Below are positions 1 through 12,504 of a DNA stretch of 64,000 nucleotides, in pieces. This stretch comes from Euonymus europaeus (lineage: Eukaryota; Streptophyta; Magnoliopsida; Celastrales; Celastraceae), in NCBI GenBank assembly GCA_963580455.1, contig OY756966.1, forward strand, positions 16,185,001 to 16,249,000, given 5' to 3'. A model generated the notes under the pieces. It was not told the DNA's origin, did not search any database, and saw only the letters and a list, made by a program, of their open reading frames with translations. Both the position numbers and the translations under genes were made by a program. Numbering within the stretch: the first letter of the stretch is position 1; each line of letters opens with the position of its first letter.

Positions 1-2037
1 TAGAAGAACAATAAAAAGTCTATCCCGAGCAATTTTGATAGTCTGAAGTTGCTCAACTCTCTCTATGGAGGAGCTTTTAACGGTTTTGTCCATTTGTCAT
101 AGAAAGTTGGTGTTTTGGCATTGAAATAATGTAGGAAGCTTATACTCGTTAAATTTGACATAGAAGAACAATTAAAAGTCTATCCCGAGCAACTTTGATA
201 GTCCGTAGTTGCTCAACTCTCTCTATGGAGGAGCTTTTAACGGTTTTGTCCATTTGTCATAGAAAGTTGGTGTTTTGGCATCGAAATAATGTAGGAAGCT
301 TAAACTCGTAAAATTTGACATAGAAGAACAATAAAAAGTCTATCCAGAGCAATTTTGATAGTCTGAAGTTGCTCAACTCTCTCTATGGAGGAGCTTTTAA
401 CGGTTTTGTCCATTTGTCATAGAAAGTTGGTGCTGAACTTGCTCAACTCTCTCAATGGAGGAGCTTTTAACGGTTTTGTCCATTTGTCATAGAAAGTTGG
501 TTTTTTGGCATCGAAATAATGTAGGAAGCTTAAACTCGTAAAATTTGACATAGAAGAACAATAAAAAGTCTATCCCGAGCAATTTTGATAGTCCGAAGTT
601 GCTCAACTCTTTCTATGGTGGAGCTTTTAACGATTTTATCTATTTGTCATAGAAAGTTGGTGTTTTGGCATCGAAATAATGTAGGAAGCTTATACTCGTA
701 AAATTTGACATAGAAGAACAATAAAAAGTCTATCCCGAGCAACTTTGATAGTCCGAAGTTGCTCAACTCTCTCTGTGGAGGAGCTTTTAACGGTTTTGTC
801 GATTTGTCGTAGAAAGTTGGTGTTTTGGCATTGAAATAATGTAGGAAGCTTATACTCGTTAAATTTGACATAGAAGAACAATTAAAAGTCTATCCCGAGC
901 AACTTTGATAGTCCGTAGTTGCTCAACTCTCTCTATGGAGGAGCATTTAACGGTTTTGTCCATTTGTCATAGAAAGTTGGTGTTTTGGCAACGAAATAAT
1001 GTAGGAAGCTTATACTCATAAAATTTGACATAGAAGAACAATAAAAAGTCTATCCCGAGCAACTTTGATAGTCCGAAGTTGGTCAACTCTCTCTATGGAG
1101 GAGCTTTTAACGGTTTTGTCCATTTGTCATAGAAAGTTGGTGTTTTGGCATCGAAATAATGTAGGAAGCTTATACTCATAAAATTTGACATAGAAAAACA
1201 ATAAAAAGTCTATCCCGAGCAATTTTGATAGTCCTAAGTTGCTCAACTCTCTTTATGGAGGAGCTTTTAATGGTTTTGTCCATTTGTCATAGAAAGTTGG
1301 TGTTTTGGCATGGAAATAATGTAGGAAGCTTATACTCGTTAAATTTGACATAGAAGAACAATAAAAAGTCTATCCCGAGCAATTTTGATAGTCCGAAGTT
1401 GCTCAACTCTTTCTATGGTGGAGCTTTTAACGATTTTATCTATTTGTCATAGAAAGTTGGTGTTTTGGCATCGAAATAATATAGGAAGCTTATACTCGTA
1501 AAATTTGACATTGAAGAACAATAAAAAGTCTATCCCGAGCAACTTTGATAGTCCGAAGTTGCTCAATTCTCTCTATGGAGGAGCTTTTAACGGTTTTGTC
1601 CATTTGTCATAGAAAGTTGGTGTTTTGGCATCGAAATAATGTAGGAAGCTTAAACTCGTAAAATTTGACAAAGAAGAACAATTAAAAGTCTATCCCGAGC
1701 AACTTTGATAGTCCGTAGTTGCTCAACGCTCTCTATGGAGGAGCTTTTAACGGTTTTGTCCATTTGTCATAGAAAGTTTGTGTTTTGGCATCGAAATAAT
1801 GTAGGAAGCTTAAACTCATAAAATTTGACATAGAAGAACAATAAAAAGTCTATCCCGAGCAATTTTGATAGTCCGAAGTTGCTCAACACTTTCTATGGTG
1901 GAGCTTTTAACGATTTTATCTATTTGTCATAGAAAGTTGGTGTTTTGGCATCGAAATAATGTTGGAAGCTTATACTCGTAAAATTTGACATTGAAGAACA
2001 ATAAAAAGTCTATCCCGAGCAACTTTGATAGTCCAGA
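1..2037 (+). repeat. Monomer array with irregular variant order
   Basis: About 13 units of mixed variants, including the junction near 432. The TATGGTGG variant appears at 614, 1414 and 1894, spacings of 800 and 480 bp, so a trimer rhythm is starting at the right end. I see no gene or unrelated sequence. Confidence 0.85.
321..550 (+). repeat. Out-of-register junction, 230 bp in place of two monomers
   Basis: The unit starting at 321 runs normally to GTTGGTG at about 432 and then jumps directly into CTGAACTTGCTC, the middle of the next unit. The next normal unit start is 230 bp after 321 rather than 320, so 90 bp spanning the monomer boundary, including its HindIII site, are missing. There is almost no shared sequence at the join, unlike the in-register exchanges elsewhere in the window. 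It looks like a one-off illegitimate deletion. Confidence 0.85.
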
Positions 2038-3079
2038 GTTGCTCAACTCTCTCTATGGAGGAGCTTTTAACGGTTTTGTCCATTTGTCATAGAAAGTTGG
2101 TGTTTTGGCATCGAAATAATGTAGGGAGCTTATACTTATAAAATTTGACATAGAAAAACAATAAAAAGTCTATCCCGAGCAATTTTGATAGTCCGAAGTT
2201 GCTCAACTCTCTCTATGGAGGAGCTTTTAACGGTTTTGTCCATTTGTCATAGAAAGTTGGTGTTTTGGCATTGAAATAATGTAGGAAGCTTATACTCGTA
2301 AAATTTGACATAGAAGAACAATAAAAGTCTATCCCGAGCAATTTTGATAGTCCGAAGTTGCTCAACTCTTTCTATGGTGGAGCTTTTAACGATTTTATCT
2401 ATTTGTCATAGAAAGTTGGTGTTTTGGCATCGAAATAATGTAGGAAGCTTATACTCGTAAAATTTGACATTGAAGAACAATAAAAAGTCTATCCCGAGCA
2501 ACTTTGATAGTCCGAAGTTGCTCAACTCTCTCTATGGAGGAGCTTTTAACGGTTTTGTCCATTTGTCATAGAAAGTTGGTGTTTTGGCATCGAAATAATG
2601 TAGGGAGCTTATACTTATAAAATTTGACATAGAAAAACAATAAAAAGTCTATCCCGAGCAATTTTGATAGTCCGAAGTTGCTCAACTCTCTCTATGGAGG
2701 AGCTTTTAACGGTTTTGTCCATTTGTCATAGAAAGTTGGTGTTTTGGCATTGAAATAATGTAGGAAGCTTATACTCGTAAAATTTGACATAGAAGAACAA
2801 TAAAAGTCTATCCCGAGCAATTTTGATAGTCCGAAGTTGCTCAACTCTTTCTATGGTGGAGCTTTTAACGATTTTATCTATTTGTCATAGAAAGTTGGTG
2901 TTTTGGCATCGAAATAATGTAGGAAGCTTATACTCGTAAAATTTGACATTGAAGAACAATAAAAAGTCTATCCCGAGCAACTTTGATAGTCCGAAGTTGC
3001 TCAACTCTCTCTATGGAGGAGCTTTTAACGGTTTTGTCCATTTGTCATAGAAAGTTGGTGTTTTGGCATCGAAATAATG
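2038..3079 (+). repeat. 479-bp trimer higher-order repeat, about two copies
   Basis: The sequence repeats with a 479-bp offset from about 2038 to 3079. The marker GTAGGGAGCTTATACTTA recurs 479 bp apart (near 2121 and 2600), as does the one-base-short ATAAAAGTCTATCCC. The TATGGTGG unit recurs at 1894, 2373 and 2852. Each trimer is 3 x 160 minus one base, and both copies share that single-base deletion, so the deletion preceded the duplication. The GGGAGCTT units lack the usual HindIII site. Confidence 0.85.
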
Positions 3080-3139
3080 TAGGAAGCTTATACTCGTAAA
3101 ATTTGACATAGAAGAACAATAAAAAGTCTATCCCGAGCA

Positions 3140-3718
3140 ATTTTGATAGTCCGAAGTTGCTCAACTCTTTCTATGGTGGAGCTTTTAACGATTTTATCAA
3201 TTTGTCATAGAAAGTTGGTGTTTTGGCATCGAAATAATGTAGGAAGCTTATACTCATAAAATTTGACATAGAAAAACAATAAAAAGTCTATCCCGAGCAA
3301 TTTTGATAGTCCTAAGTTGCTCAACTCTCTTTATGGAGGAGCTTTTAACGGTTTTGTCCATTTGTCATAGAAAGTTGGTGTTTTGGCATCGAAATAATGT
3401 AGGAAGCTTATACTCGTAAAATTTGACATTGAAGAACAATAAAAAGTCTATCCCGAGCAACTTTGATAGTCCGAAGTTGCTCAACTCTTTCTATGGTGGA
3501 GCTTTTAACGATTTTATCAATTTGTCATAGAAAGTTGGTGTTTTGGCATCGAAATAATGTAGGAAGCTTATACTCATAAAATTTGACATAGAAAAACAAT
3601 AAAAAGTCTATCCCGAGCAATTTTGATAGTCCTAAGTTGCTCAACTCTCTTTATGGAGGAGCTTTTAACGGTTTTGTCCATTTGTCATAGAAAGTTGGTG
3701 TTTTGGCATCGAAATAAT
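3140..3718 (+). repeat. 320-bp dimer higher-order repeat, about two copies
   Basis: Units alternate between a TATGGTGG type with ATCAATTTG and a CTTTATGGAGG type with TCCTAAGTTGC. The pair at about 3140-3398 recurs at 3460-3718 without visible differences. The TATGGTGG marker lies at 3172 and 3492. It ends where AATAATGT becomes AATAATCT near 3718. Confidence 0.8.
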
Positions 3719-4186
3719 CTAGGAAGCTTATACTCATAAAATTTGACATAGAAAAACAATAAAAAGTCTATCCCGAGCAACTTTGATTGTCCGAAGTTCC
3801 TCCACTCTCTCTATGGAGGAGCTTTTAACGGTTTTGTCAATTTGTCATAGAAAGTTGGTGTTTTGGCATCGAAATAATGTAGGAAGCTTATACTCATAAA
3901 ATTTGACATAGAAGAACAATTAAAAGTCTATCCCGAGCAACTTTGATAGTACGAAGTTGCTCAACTCTCTCTATGGAGGAGCTTTTAACGGTTTTGTCCA
4001 TTTGTCATAGAAAGTTGGTGTTTTGGCATCGAAATAATGTAGAAAGCTTATACTCGTAAAAGTTGACATAGAAGAACAACAAAAAGTCTATCCCGAGCAA
4101 CTTCGATAGTCCGAAGTTGCTCAACTCTCTCTATGGAGGAGCTTTTAACGGTTTTGTCTATTTGTCATAGAAAGTTGGTGTTTTGC
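3719..4186 (+). repeat. Short stretch of unordered monomers
   Basis: About three satellite units lie between the dimer segment and the next large block. One has the broken right dyad arm (AAGTTCCTCC) and AATAATCT near its start. I see no higher-order period and nothing but satellite. Confidence 0.8.
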
Positions 4187-4688
4187 CGTCGAAATAATGT
4201 AGGAAGCTTATACTCGTAAAGTTTGACATAGATAACAATTAAAAGTCTATCCCGAGCAACTTTGATTGTCCGAAGTTCCTCCACTCTCTCTATGGAGGAG
4301 CTTTTAACGGTTTTGTCAATTTGTCATAGAAAGTTGGTGTTTTGGCATCGAAATAATGTAGGAAGCTTATACTCGTAAAATTTTACATAGAAGAACAATA
4401 AAAAGTCTATCCCGAGCAATTTTGATAGTCCGAAGTTGCTCAACTCTTTCTATGGTGGAGCTTTTAACGATTTTATCTATTTGTCATAGAAAGTTCGTGT
4501 TTTGGCGTCGAAATAATGTAGAAAGCTTATACTCGTAAAATTTGACATAGAAGAACAATAAAAAGTCTATCCCGAGCAACTTTGATAGTCCGAAGTTGCT
4601 CAACTCTCTCTATGGAGGAGCTTTTAACGGTTTTGTCCATTTGTCATAGAAAGTTGGTGTTTTGGCATCGAAATAATGTAGGAAGCTT

Positions 4689-5530
4689 ATACTCGTTAAA
4701 TTTGACATAGAAGAACCATTAAAAGTCTATCTCGAGCCACTTTGATAGTTCGGAGTTGCTCAACTCTCTCTATGGAGGAGCTTTTAACGGTTTTGTCCAT
4801 TTGTCATAGAAAGTTGGTGTTTTGTCATCGAAGTTATCTAGGAAGCTTATACTCATAAAATTTGACATAGAAGAACAATAAAAAGTCTATGCCGAGCAAC
4901 TTTGATAGTCCGAAGTTGCTCAACTCTCTCTATCGAGGAGCTTTTAACGGTTCTGTCCATTTGTCATAGAAAGTTAGTGTTTTGGCATCGAAATAATGTC
5001 GAAAGCTTATACTCGTAAAAGTTGACATGGAAAAACAACAGAAAGTCTATCCCGAGCAACTTTGATAGTCCGAAGTTGCTCAACTCTCTCTATGGAGAAG
5101 CTTTTAACGGTTTTGTCCATTTGTCATAGAAAGTTAGTGTTTTGGCATCGAAATAATGTAGAAAGCTTATACTCGTAAAAGTTGACATAGAAGAACAACA
5201 AAAAGTCTATCCCGAGCAACTTTGATAGTCCGAAGTTGCTCAACTCTCTCTATGGAGGAGCTTTTAACGGTTTTGTCTATTTGTCATAAAAAGTTGGTGT
5301 TTTGGCATCGAAATAATGTAGGAAGCTTATACTCGTCAAATTTGACATAGAAGAATAATAAAAAGTCTATCCCGAGCAATTTTGATAGTTCGAAGTTGCT
5401 CAACTCTCTCTGTGGAGGAGCTTTTAACGGTTTTGTCTATTTGTCATAGAGAGTTGGTGTTTTGGCATGGAAATAATGTTGGAAGCTTATACTTGTTAAA
5501 TTTGACATAGAAGAACAATTAAAAGTCTAT
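4689..5530 (+). repeat. Internal segmental duplicate within copy I (paired with 7083-8100)
   Basis: The run of units with GAACCATTAAAAG, CATGGAAAAAC, GGAGAAGCTT, CATAAAAAG and GAATAATAAA recurs 2394 bp downstream in copy I. The same 2394-bp offset is found in copy II (11237 to 13631). The internal duplication therefore preceded the large block duplication. Confidence 0.7.
5098..5103. other. Second HindIII site inside a variant monomer
   Basis: GGAGAAGCTTTT replaces GGAGGAGCTTTT, creating an extra AAGCTT 99 bp into the unit. The same variant is at 7492-7497, 11646-11651, 14040-14045 and 17874-17879, following the copies of the large block and its internal duplicate. It predicts sub-monomer HindIII fragments from this part of the array only. 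Confidence 0.85.
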
Positions 5531-5802
5531 CCCGAGCAATTTTGATAGTCTGATGTTGCTCAACTCTTTCTATGGTGGAGTTTTTAATGATTTTATCTAT
5601 TTGTCATAGAAAGTTGGTGTTTTGGCATCGAAATAATGTAGGAAGCTTATACTCGTAAAATTTGAAATAGAAAAACAATAAAAAGTCTATCCCGAGCAAT
5701 TTTGATAGTCCGAAGTTGCTCAACTCTCTCTATGGAGGAGCTTTTAACGGTTTTGTCCATTTGTCATAGAAAGTTGGTGTTTTGACGTCGAAATAATGTA
5801 GG

Positions 5803-5956
5803 AAGCTTATACTCGTAAAGTTTGACATAGTAGAACAATTAAAAGTCTATCCCGAGCAACTTTGATTGTCCGAAGTTGCTCAACTCTCTCAATGGAGGAG
5901 CTTTTAACGGTTTTGTCTATTTGTCATAGAAAGTTGGTGTTTTGGAATAATGTAGG
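5803..5956 (+). repeat. 154-bp monomer with 6-bp deletion (first of four)
   Basis: TTTTGGAATAATG (5940-5952) replaces TTTTGGCATCGAAATAATG, a 6-bp loss, so this HindIII-to-HindIII unit is 154 bp. The following unit carries ATACCCATAAAA, shared only with the third copy at 12351. It is a useful lineage marker for the large block. Confidence 0.9.
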
Positions 5957-7689
5957 AAGCTTATACCCATAAAATTTGACATAGAAGAACAATAAAAAGT
6001 CTATCCCGAGCAATTTTGATAGTACGAAGTTGCTCAACTCTTTCTATGGTGGAGCTTTTAACGATTTTATCCATTTGTCATAGAAAGTTGGTGTTTTGGC
6101 GTCGAAATAATGTAGGAAGCTTATACTGGTAAAATTTGACATAGAAGAACAATAAAAAGTCTATCCCGAGCAACTTTGATAGTCCGAAGTTGCTCAACTC
6201 TTTCTTTGGTGGAGCTTTTAACGGTTTTATCTATTTGTCATAGAAAGTTGGTGTTTTGGCGTCGAAATAATGTAGGAAGCTTATACTTGTAAAATTTGAC
6301 ATAGAAGAACAATAAAAAGTCTATCCCGAGCAATTTTGATAGTCTGAAGTTGCTCAACTCTTTCTATGGTGGAGCTTGTAACGGTTTTATCTATTTGTCA
6401 TAGAAAGTTGGTGTTTTGGCATTGAAATAATGTAGGAAGCTTATACTCGTAAAATTTGACATAGAAGAACAATAAAAAGTCTATCCCGAGCAATTTTGAT
6501 AGTCCGAAGTTGCTCAACTCTTTCTATGGTGGAGCTTTTAACGATTTTATCTATTTGTCATAGAAAGTTGGTGTTTTGGCATCGAAATAATGTAGGAAGC
6601 TTATACTCGTAAAATTTGACATAGAAGAACAATAAAAAGTCTATCCCGGGCAATTTTGATAGTTCGAAGTTGCTCCACTCTCTCTATGGAGGAGCTTTTA
6701 ACGGTTTTGTCTATTTGTCATAGAAAGTTGGTGTTTTGGCATGGTTATAATGTGGGAAGCTTATACTCGTAAAATTTGACATAGAAGAACAATAAAAAGT
6801 CTATCCCGAGCAATTTTGATAGTCCGAAGTTGCTCAACTCTTTCTATTGTGGAGCTTTTAACGATTTTATCTATTTGTCATAGAAAGTTGTTGTTTTGGC
6901 GTCGAAATAATGTAGGAAGCTTATACTCGTAAAATTTGACATAGAAGAACAATAAAAAGTCTATCCCGAGCAACTTTGATAGTCCGAAGTTGCTCAACTC
7001 TCTCTATGGAGGAGCTTTTAACGGTTTTGTCCATTTGTCATAGAAAGTTGGTGTTTTGTCATCGAAATAATATAGGAAGCTTATACTCGTTAAATTTGAC
7101 ATAGAAGAACCATTAAAAGTCTATCTCGAGCCACTTTGATAGTTCGGAGTTGCTCAACTCTCTCTATGGAGGAGCTTTTAACGGTTTTGTCCATTTGTCA
7201 TAGAAAGTTGGTGTTTTGTCATCGAAATAATCTAGGAAGCTTATACTCATAAAATTTGACATAGAAGAACAATAAAAAGTCTATCCCGAGCAACTTTGAT
7301 AGTCCGAAGTTGCTCAACTCTCTCTATGGAGGAGCTTTTAACGGTCCTGTCCATTTGTCATAGAAAGTTAGTGTTTTGGCATCGAAATAATGTAGAAAGC
7401 TTATACTCGTAAAAGTTGACATGGAAAAACAACAAAAAGTCTATCCCGAGCAACTTTGATAGTCCGAAGTTGCTCAACTCTCTCTATGGAGAAGCTTTTA
7501 ACGGTTTTGTCCATTTGTCATAGAAAGTTAGTGTTTTGGCATCGAAATAATGTAGAAAGCTTATACTCGTAAAAGTTGACATAGAAGAACAACAAAAAGT
7601 CTATCCCGAGCAACTTTGATAGTCCGAAGTTGCTCAACTCTCTCTATGGAGGAGCTTTTAACGGTTTTGTCTATTTGTCATAAAAAGTT

Positions 7690-8009
7690 GGTGTTTTGGC
7701 ATCGAAATAATGTAGGAAGCTTATACTCGTCAAATTTGACATAGAAGAATAATAAAAAGTCTATCCCGAGCAATTTTGATATTTCGAAGTTGCTCAACTC
7801 TCTCTGTGGAGGAGCTTTTAACGGTTTTGTCTATTTGTCATAAAAAGTTGGTGTTTTGGCATCGAAATAATGTAGGAAGCTTATACTCGTCAAATTTGAC
7901 ATAGAAGAATAATAAAAAGTCTATCCCGAGCAATTTTGATATTTCGAAGTTGCTCAACTCTCTCTGTGGAGGAGCTTTTAACGGTTTTGTCTATTTGTCT
8001 TAGAGAGTT
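7690..8009 (+). repeat. Single-monomer tandem duplication in copy I
   Basis: Two consecutive units share the rare GATATTTCG and GAATAATAAA variants and CTCTGTGG, while copy II has only one such unit near 14281. This is a one-monomer gain in copy I or a loss in copy II. Confidence 0.75.
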
Positions 8010-9796
8010 GGTGTTTTGGCATGGAAATAACGTTGGAAGCTTATACTCGTTAAATTTGACATAGAAGAACAATTAAAAGTCTATCCCGAGCAATTTTGAT
8101 AGTCTGAAGTTGCTCAACTCTTTCTATGGTGGAGCTTTTAATGATTTTATCTATTTGTCATAGAAAGTTGGTGTTTTGGCATCGAAATAATGTAGGAAGC
8201 TTATACTCGTAAAATTTGACATAGAAGAACAATAAAAAGTCTATCCCGAGCAACTTTGACAGTCCGAAGTTGCTCAACTCTCTCTATGGAGGAGCTTTTA
8301 ACGGTTTTGTCTATTTGTCTTAGAGAGTTGGTGTTTTGGCATGGAAATAATGTTGGAAGCTTATACTCGTTAAATTTGACATAGAAGAACAATTAAAAGT
8401 CTATCCCGAGCAATTTTGATAGTCTGAAGTTGCTCAACTCTTTCTATGGTGGAGCTTTTAACGATTTTATCCATTTGTCATAGAAAGTTGGTGTTTTGGC
8501 ATCGAAATAATGTAGGAAGCTTATACTCGTAAAATTTGACATAGAAGAACAATAAAAAGTCTATCCCGAGCAACTTTGATTGTCCGAAGTTGCTCAACTC
8601 TCTCTATGGAGGAGCTTTTAACGGTTTTGTCCATTTGTCATAGAAAGTTGGTGTTTTGGCATCGAAATAATGTAGGAAGCTTATACTCGTTAAATTTGAC
8701 ATAGAAGAACAATTAAAAGTCTATCCCGAGCAATTTTGATAGTCTGAAGTTGCTCAACTCTTTCTATGGTGGAGCTTTTAACGATTTTATCTATTTGTCA
8801 TAGAAAGTTGGTGTTTTGGCATCGAAATAGTGTAGGAAGCTTATACACGTTAAATTTGACATAGAAGAAGCATTAAAAGTCTATCCCGAGCTACTTTGAT
8901 AGTTCGGAGTTGCTCAACTCTCTCTATGGAGGGGCTTTTAACGGTTTTGTCCATTTGTCATGGAAAGTTGGTGTTTTGTCATCGAAATAATCTAGGAAGC
9001 TTATACTCATAAAATTTGACATAGAAGAACAATAAAAAGTCTATCCCGAGCAACTTTGATAGTCCGAAGTTGCTCAACTCTCTCTATGGTGGAGCTTTTA
9101 ACGATTTTATCTATTTGTCATAGAAAGTTGGTGTTTTGGCATCGAAATAATGTAGGAAGCTTATACTCGTAAAATTTGACATTGAAGAACAATAAAAAGT
9201 CTATCCCGAGCAACTTTGATAGTCCGAAGTTGCTCAACTCTCTCTTTGGAGGAGCTTTTAACGGTTTTGTCCATTTGTCATAGAAAGTTGGTGTTTTGTC
9301 ATCGAAATAATCTAGGAAGCTTATACTCATAAAATTTGACATAGAAGAACAATAAAAAGTCTATCCCGAGCAACTTTGATAGTCCGAAGTTGCTCAACTC
9401 TCTCTATGGTGGAGCTTTTAACGATTTTATCTATTTGTCATAGAAAGTTGGTGTTTTGGCATCGAAATAATGTAGGAAGCTTATATTCATAAAATTTGAC
9501 ATTGAAGTACAATTAAAAGTCTATCCCGAGCAACTTTGATAGTCCGAAGTTGCTCAACTCTCTCTTTGGAGGAGCTTTTAACGGTTTTGTCCATTTGTCA
9601 TAGAAAGTTGGTGTTTTGTCATCGAAATAATGTAGAAAGCTTATACTCGTAAAATTTGACATAGAAGAACAATAAAAAGTATATCCCGAGCAACTTTGAT
9701 AGTCCGAAGTTGCTCAACTCTCTCTATGGAGCAGCTTTTAACGGTTTTGTCCATTTGTCATAGAAAGTTGGTGTTTTGACGTCGAAATAATGTAGG

Positions 9797-9950
9797 AAGC
9801 TTATACTCGTAAAGTTTGACATAGTAGAACAATTAAAAGTCTATCCCGAGCAACTTTGATTGTCCGAAGTTGCTCAACTCTCTCAATGGAGGAGCTTTTA
9901 ACGGTTTTGTCTATTTGTCATAGAAAGTTGGTGTTTTGGAATAATGTAGG
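9797..9950 (+). repeat. 154-bp monomer with 6-bp deletion (second)
   Basis: The same 6-bp deletion lies at 9934-9946. It is followed by ATACTCATAAAA, as in the fourth copy, so the second and fourth are a pair and the first and third are another. Confidence 0.9.
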
Positions 9951-12350
9951 AAGCTTATACTCATAAAATTTGACATAGAAGAACAATAAAAAGTCTATCC
10001 CGAGCAATTTTGATAGTACGAAGTTGCTCAACTCTTTCTATGGTGGAGCTTTTAACGATTTTATCCATTTGTCATAGAAAGTTGGTGTTTTGGCGTCGAA
10101 ATAATGTTGGAAGCTTATACTGGTAAAATTTGACATAGAAGAACAATAAAAAGTCTATCCCGAGCAACTTTGATAGTCCAAAGTTGCTCAAGTCTTTCTT
10201 TGGTGGAGCTTTTAACGGTTTTATCTATTTGTCATAGAAAGTTGGTGTTTTGGCGTCGAAATAATGTAGGAAGCTTATACTTGTAAAATTTGACATAGAA
10301 GAACAATAAAAAGTCTATCCCGAGCAATTTTGATAGTCCGAAGTTGCTCAACTCTTTCTATGGTGGAGCTTTTAACGGTTTTATCTATTTGTCATAGAAA
10401 GTTGGTGTTTTTGCATTGAAATAATGTAGGATGCTTATACTCGTAAAATTTGACATAGAAGAACAATAAAAAGTCTATCCCGAGCAATTTTGATAGTCCG
10501 AAGTTGCTCAACTCTTTCTATGGTGGAGCTTTTAACGATTTTATCTATTTGTCATAGAAAGTTGGTGTTTTGGCATCGAAATAATGTAGGAAGCTTATAC
10601 TCGTAAAATTTGACATAGAAGAACAATAAAAAAGTCTATCCCGGACAATTTTGATAGTTCGAAGTTGCTCCACTCTCTCTATGGAGGAGCTTTTGACGGT
10701 TTTGTCTATTTGTCATAGAAAGTTGGTGTTTTGGCATGGTTATAATGTGGGAAGCTTATACTCGTAAAATTTGACATAGAAGAACAATAAAAAGTCTATC
10801 CCGAGAAATTTTGATAGTCCGAAGTTGCTCAACTCTCTCTATGGAGGAGCTTTTAACGGTTTTGTCCATTTGTCATAGAAAGTTGGTGTTTTGGCGTCGA
10901 AATAATGTAGGAAGCTTATACTCGTAAAGTTTGACATAGATAACAATTAAAAGTCTATCCCGAGCAACTTTGATTGTCCGAAGTTCCTCCACTCTCTCTA
11001 TGGAGGAGCTTTTAACGGTTTTGTCAATTTGTCATAGAAAGTTGGTGTTTTGGCATCGAAATAATGTAGGAAGCTTATACTCGTAAAATTCGACATAGAA
11101 GAACAATAAAAAGTCTATCCCGAGCAATTTTGATAGTCCGAAGTTGCTCAACTCTTTCTATTGTGGAGCTTTTAACGATTTTATCTATTTGTCATAGAAA
11201 GTTGGTGTTTTGGCATCGAAATAATGTAGGAAGCTTATACTCGTTAAATTTGACATAGAAGAACCATTAAAAGTCTATCTCGAGCCACTTTGATAGTTCG
11301 GAGTTGCTCAACTCTCTCTATGGAGGAGCTTTTAACGGTTTTGTCCATTTGTCATAGAAAGTTGGTGTTTTGTCATCGAAGTAATCTAGGAAGCTTATAC
11401 TCATAAAATTTGACATAGAAGAACAATAAAAAGTCTATGCCGAGCAACTTTGATAGTCCGAAGTTGCTCAACTCTCTCTATGGAGGAGCTTTTAACGGTT
11501 CTGTCCATTTGTCATAGAAAGTTAGTGTTTTGGCATCGAAATAATGTCGAAAGCTTATACTCGTAAAAGTTGACATGGAAAAACAACAGAAAGTCTATCC
11601 CGAGCAACTTTGATAGTCCGAAGTTGCTCAACTCTCTCTATGGAGAAGCTTTTAACGGTTTTGTCCATTTGTCATAGAAAGTTAGTGTTTTGGCATCGAA
11701 ATAATGTAGAAAGCTTATACTCGTAAAAGTTGACATAGAAGAACAACAAAAAGTCTATCCCGAGCAACTTTGATAGTCCGAAGTTGCTCAACTCTCTCTA
11801 TGGAGGAGCTTTTAACGGTTTTGTCTATTTGTCATAAAAAGTTGGTGTTTTGGCATCGAAATAATGTAGGAAGCTTATACTCGTCAAATTTGACATAGAA
11901 GAATAATAAAAAGTCTATCCCGAGCAATTTTGATAGTTCGAAGTTGCTCAACTCTCTCTGTGGAGGAGCTTTTAACGGTTTTGTCTATTTGTCATAGAGA
12001 GTTGGTGTTTTGGCATGGAAATAATGTTGGAAGCTTATACTTGTTAAATTTGACATAGAAGAACAATTAAAAGTCTATCCCGAGCAATTTTGATAGTCTG
12101 ATGTTGCTCAACTCTTTCTATGGTGGAGTTTTTAATGATTTTATCTATTTGTCATAGAAAGTTGGTGTTTTGGCATCGAAATAATGTAGGAAGCTTATAC
12201 TCGTAAAATTTGAAATAGAAAAACAATAAAAAGTCTATCCCGAGCAATTTTGATAGTCCGAAGTTGCTCAACTCTCTCTATGGAGGAGCTTTTAACGGTT
12301 TTGTCCATTTGTCATAGAAAGTTGGTGTTTTGACGTCGAAATAATGTAGG

Positions 12351-12504
12351 AAGCTTATACTCGTAAAGTTTGACATAGTAGAACAATTAAAAGTCTATCC
12401 CGAGCAACTTTGATTGTCCGAAGTTGCTCAACTCTCTCAATGGAGGAGCTTTTAACGGTTTTGTCTATTTGTCATAGAAAGTTGGTGTTTTGGAATAATG
12501 TAGG
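12351..12504 (+). repeat. 154-bp monomer with 6-bp deletion (third)
   Basis: Deletion at 12488-12500, followed by ATACCCATAAAA. It lies 6548 bp after the first copy. Confidence 0.9.

Larger units (their letters stand above)
4187..10894 (+). repeat. Large higher-order block, copy I (~6.7 kb)
   Basis: About 42 monomers whose variant order recurs downstream. Markers include GATAACAATT (159-bp unit) at 4231, CTCGAGCC near 4732, GACATGGAAAAAC near 5025, 154-bp units at about 5803-5956 and 9797-9950, and GGTTATAATGTGGG near 6743 and 10738. The same order appears in copy II. Offsets between copies step from 6708 to 6548 to 6388 and then to 6068 bp, so copy I has four whole monomers that copy II lacks. 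Edges are approximate. Confidence 0.8.
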
